NCBI GenBank assembly: GCA_001751155.1
Contig: MAXR01000281.1
Coordinates: 1 to 6,802 of the forward strand
DNA: 6,802 nt
Source of the DNA: Desulfuromonadales bacterium C00003068
GTDB lineage: Bacteria; Desulfobacterota; Desulfuromonadia; Desulfuromonadales; Desulfuromonadaceae
Reading direction: 5' to 3'
Positions 6,101 to 6,802 of the stretch are shown one piece after another (the stretch's first letter is position 1; each line of letters begins with the position of its first letter). The position numbers were made by a program, and so were the translations under genes. The notes below the pieces were generated by a model. The model ran no database searches and was not told the DNA's origin. It saw only the letters and a program-made list of their open reading frames with translations.

Positions 6101-6802
6101 GTGTCAGTTGTCTGGCAATAATAAATACCCCCAGCAACACCAACATAAGGCTGATTAAGCCGATCGCAATTGCCCCGTATACGCGATCCATCAACAACTG
6201 CAGGGCTTCGGAGCGATCCTGCTTAACCACCAGTCCCCACTGGTATTCACTGTTTATTTTTATACTGCGACTGGCAGCCATTACGCTTTCACCACGATAA
6301 TCGACACTCTTAGCTATCAGCATATTGTTACCGGCGGCTGCCATAAGTGCCGGATGAGCGGTAATCTTAGTTTGGTGGACTATCCCTTGTGTACCGCTTT
6401 GGAGGGGGAATTTAAGGTGGGACAATAGAACGCTGCGCTGGTCCACTAATACGAGCTCGCCAGTTTGACCCAACCCCGGAACACTATGAAGAAGTGGTTG
6501 TAAAAAATCAGCGAGCCTATATGTAGCGATCAACACCCCAACAGGGTTGCCTGTTTTAGGGTCTGCCACGGCCAAGGTGAAAACAACAGTACAATCAACA
6601 TGTTTCTGGCTGTGATTTATTTCAACTGCGATAACTCGCGGTTTAGCCAGTGCTGGCGATAAAGTCTTTTCTTCAATGGTACCGCTCTCAGTGATAGGGC
6701 CTGATGTCGCGACAATTCTTCCCGTTGCGGCGTTCGCAAAAACAATATTATTAACATGGCTACTGTTCGCCACAAAAAACTGGAGTTGCTGAGACAGCTC
6801 GA
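3141..6802 (-). CDS. Hybrid sensor histidine kinase (dCache-HAMP-GAF-HisKA-HATPase-REC-REC-HPt), N-terminus beyond the window
   Basis: This is an inner-membrane hybrid kinase, partial at its start. The frame stays open to base 6802, and the GTG at 6773-6771 is an internal valine with coding-like sequence before it (ELSQQLQFF), so the true start is outside. Residues are numbered from that valine. Modules: periplasmic dCache remainder 1-190 (GQTGELVLVDQ at 102-112), transmembrane helix 198-220, HAMP 220-272, coiled coil 270-300, GAF 315-468, HisKA 488-553 with H497 in SHELRTPMN, and HATPase_c 600-713 with N615, DSGIGI 647-652 and GGTGLGL 676-682. REC1 is 737-858 (D742/D743, D791, T821, K843). 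REC2 is 878-997 (E884/D885, D928, T960, K982). HPt is about 1028-1120 with H1074 in HSLKGAAGTLG. A helical tail runs 1140-1210. All relay residues are intact, so a His-Asp-His-Asp relay to the REC-HD-GYP protein downstream is plausible. Cache domains usually bind small metabolites; the ligand is unknown. Confidence 0.93.
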   Translation of the reverse strand, partial: ELSQQLQFFVANSSHVNNIVFANAATGRIVATSGPITESGTIEEKTLSPALAKPRVIAVEINHSQKHVDCTVVFTLAVADPKTGNPVGVLIATYRLADFLQPLLHSVPGLGQTGELVLVDQRSVLLSHLKFPLQSGTQGIVHQTKITAHPALMAAAGNNMLIAKSVDYRGESVMAASRSIKINSEYQWGLVVKQDRSEALQLLMDRVYGAIAIGLISLMLVLLGVFIIARQLTQPFKQLSSTADRIREGDFTARAVARGSIEESNLADVFNSMVERLADWQQALSVEVAIKTAELDQAYKALQQTERQRSSIGEISDFYLRNGTLQPALELLIQQLLHFTGGKAGRYRSCEIDAGGAIQLTPMTKIIFAPINDKYAVDHTLAASINDALMMLAAEYDALMAKVLQQRQVLILDEEQCRSIENMPRVDGKPVITALLIMPVTKGEQIYGLITLANKPGGFSNKDKEMVAGFSSAAALVINADKRERARVVAEETAQIKGQFLANMSHELRTPMNVVIGMSNLLLDTELNGTQQEYLQKIDNSSRQLLALINDILDSSKLESGHQLTLNLTPFEPEQLFRNVINLHTYNIDERQVELHVDIDRAVPRLLIGDSQRLEQVLNNLLGNAIKFTQSGDIILAVKVIQYSKDEVTLEFSVNDSGIGIEAGQQEQMFHPFTQADSSSTRQQGGTGLGLTISRQLCRLMGSELTAESTIGEGSTFRFALPFEVLVAEEKGDHALLTTNELQGMHVLVVDDNHIGQRILEEILNHMHFRVELASSGKQALIAVTKAEENNDPFRLIILDTVMPEMSGLELAQRLTQQHPSSALQILMMTVRQQQQLKVRALDAGIGAIVTKPIQPSPLFDTIMQVFNCTTTTTTTTTNQSMGWENITVLLVEDHALNRQVARELLEKVGITVAEAINGAVAVEMVKNNAYDLVLMDIQMPVMDGHAAARAIRKLGSADIQQLPIIAMTANAFEQDRQKSINSGMNAHINKPVAPAELYSELKRWLPQHKQVTLTDESPSTEVPLPTTLPGVDMTLGLRYADGDHQRYYRLLRSFVAHFAETETLLRQELAAGQQQQAALHIHSLKGAAGTLGAIELQAAAAQLESQLRENAKPEAMNMMLQLFNPLLLACAALPMLDDKIVSDAAAKIVGNAEQLQEILTCLAPALENLQAQVCKKLVTQLRETNWPSELSTEIIHLQDLIDRYRYNEALELVKKLRD
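4167..4193 (-). repeat. Three tandem 9-bp units encoding a nine-threonine linker
   Basis: On the coding strand the unit ACTACTACC occurs twice, followed by ACTACTACA, so three 9-base copies differ at one base. They encode nine consecutive threonines (residues 861-869 of the kinase) exactly between REC1 and REC2. The unit length is a multiple of three, so gain or loss of a copy would keep the frame and change only linker length. This could be a slippage-prone site with strain-to-strain variation; that is inference from one sequence. Confidence 0.85.

Noticed and set aside
5983..6300. Long plus-strand open frame of 105 codons opposite the kinase
   Set aside because: It lies wholly antisense to the HAMP and Cache coding region, has no domain resemblance, and the kinase frame is clearly the real one.

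Overview
The window looks like a bacterial chromosome segment devoted to signal transduction. It most likely comes from a gammaproteobacterium or another motile, free-living proteobacterium. That placement is an inference from the family mix (HDOD, HD-GYP, a large dCache hybrid kinase with HPt) and from the roughly balanced base composition; no taxonomic marker is present. Four protein genes fill nearly all of it, in two converging pairs. I see no RNA gene, mobile element, CRISPR array or attachment site.

Left part, plus strand: about 260 bases without a convincing gene carry a plausible sigma70-type promoter with short AACTTT/AAAGTT repeats over its upstream half. A response regulator follows (261-1106) with a receiver, a coiled coil and a PAS-like C-terminus, but no recognisable output domain. 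Five bases after it comes an HDOD-domain protein (1112-1984) in which the HD-type metal motifs are degenerate. The two are surely co-transcribed, and the HDOD protein may act as the separate output of the regulator.

Right part, minus strand, read right to left: a very large hybrid sensor kinase enters from the right edge. Its reading frame is still open at base 6802, so the N-terminus lies outside the window. Its modules are dCache sensor, transmembrane helix, HAMP, coiled coil, GAF, HisKA, HATPase_c, REC, REC, HPt and a C-terminal helical tail, with all phosphorelay residues present. After a 70-base gap comes a REC-HD-GYP protein (3070-1997) with the full HD-GYP motif set, predicted to hydrolyse cyclic di-GMP. 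The pair resembles RpfC/RpfG in logic (hybrid kinase with HPt beside a REC-HD-GYP regulator), but the sensor is a periplasmic Cache domain.

The two operons meet tail to tail with only 12 bases between stop codons. The simplest reading is an extracellular ligand signal relayed to a cyclic di-GMP phosphodiesterase, with a second REC/HDOD pair alongside that may connect to the same relay. All of these are known families. The unusual points are the arrangement, the split REC-PAS/HDOD pair, the repeat-encoded threonine linker between the two receivers, and the very tight convergent junction.
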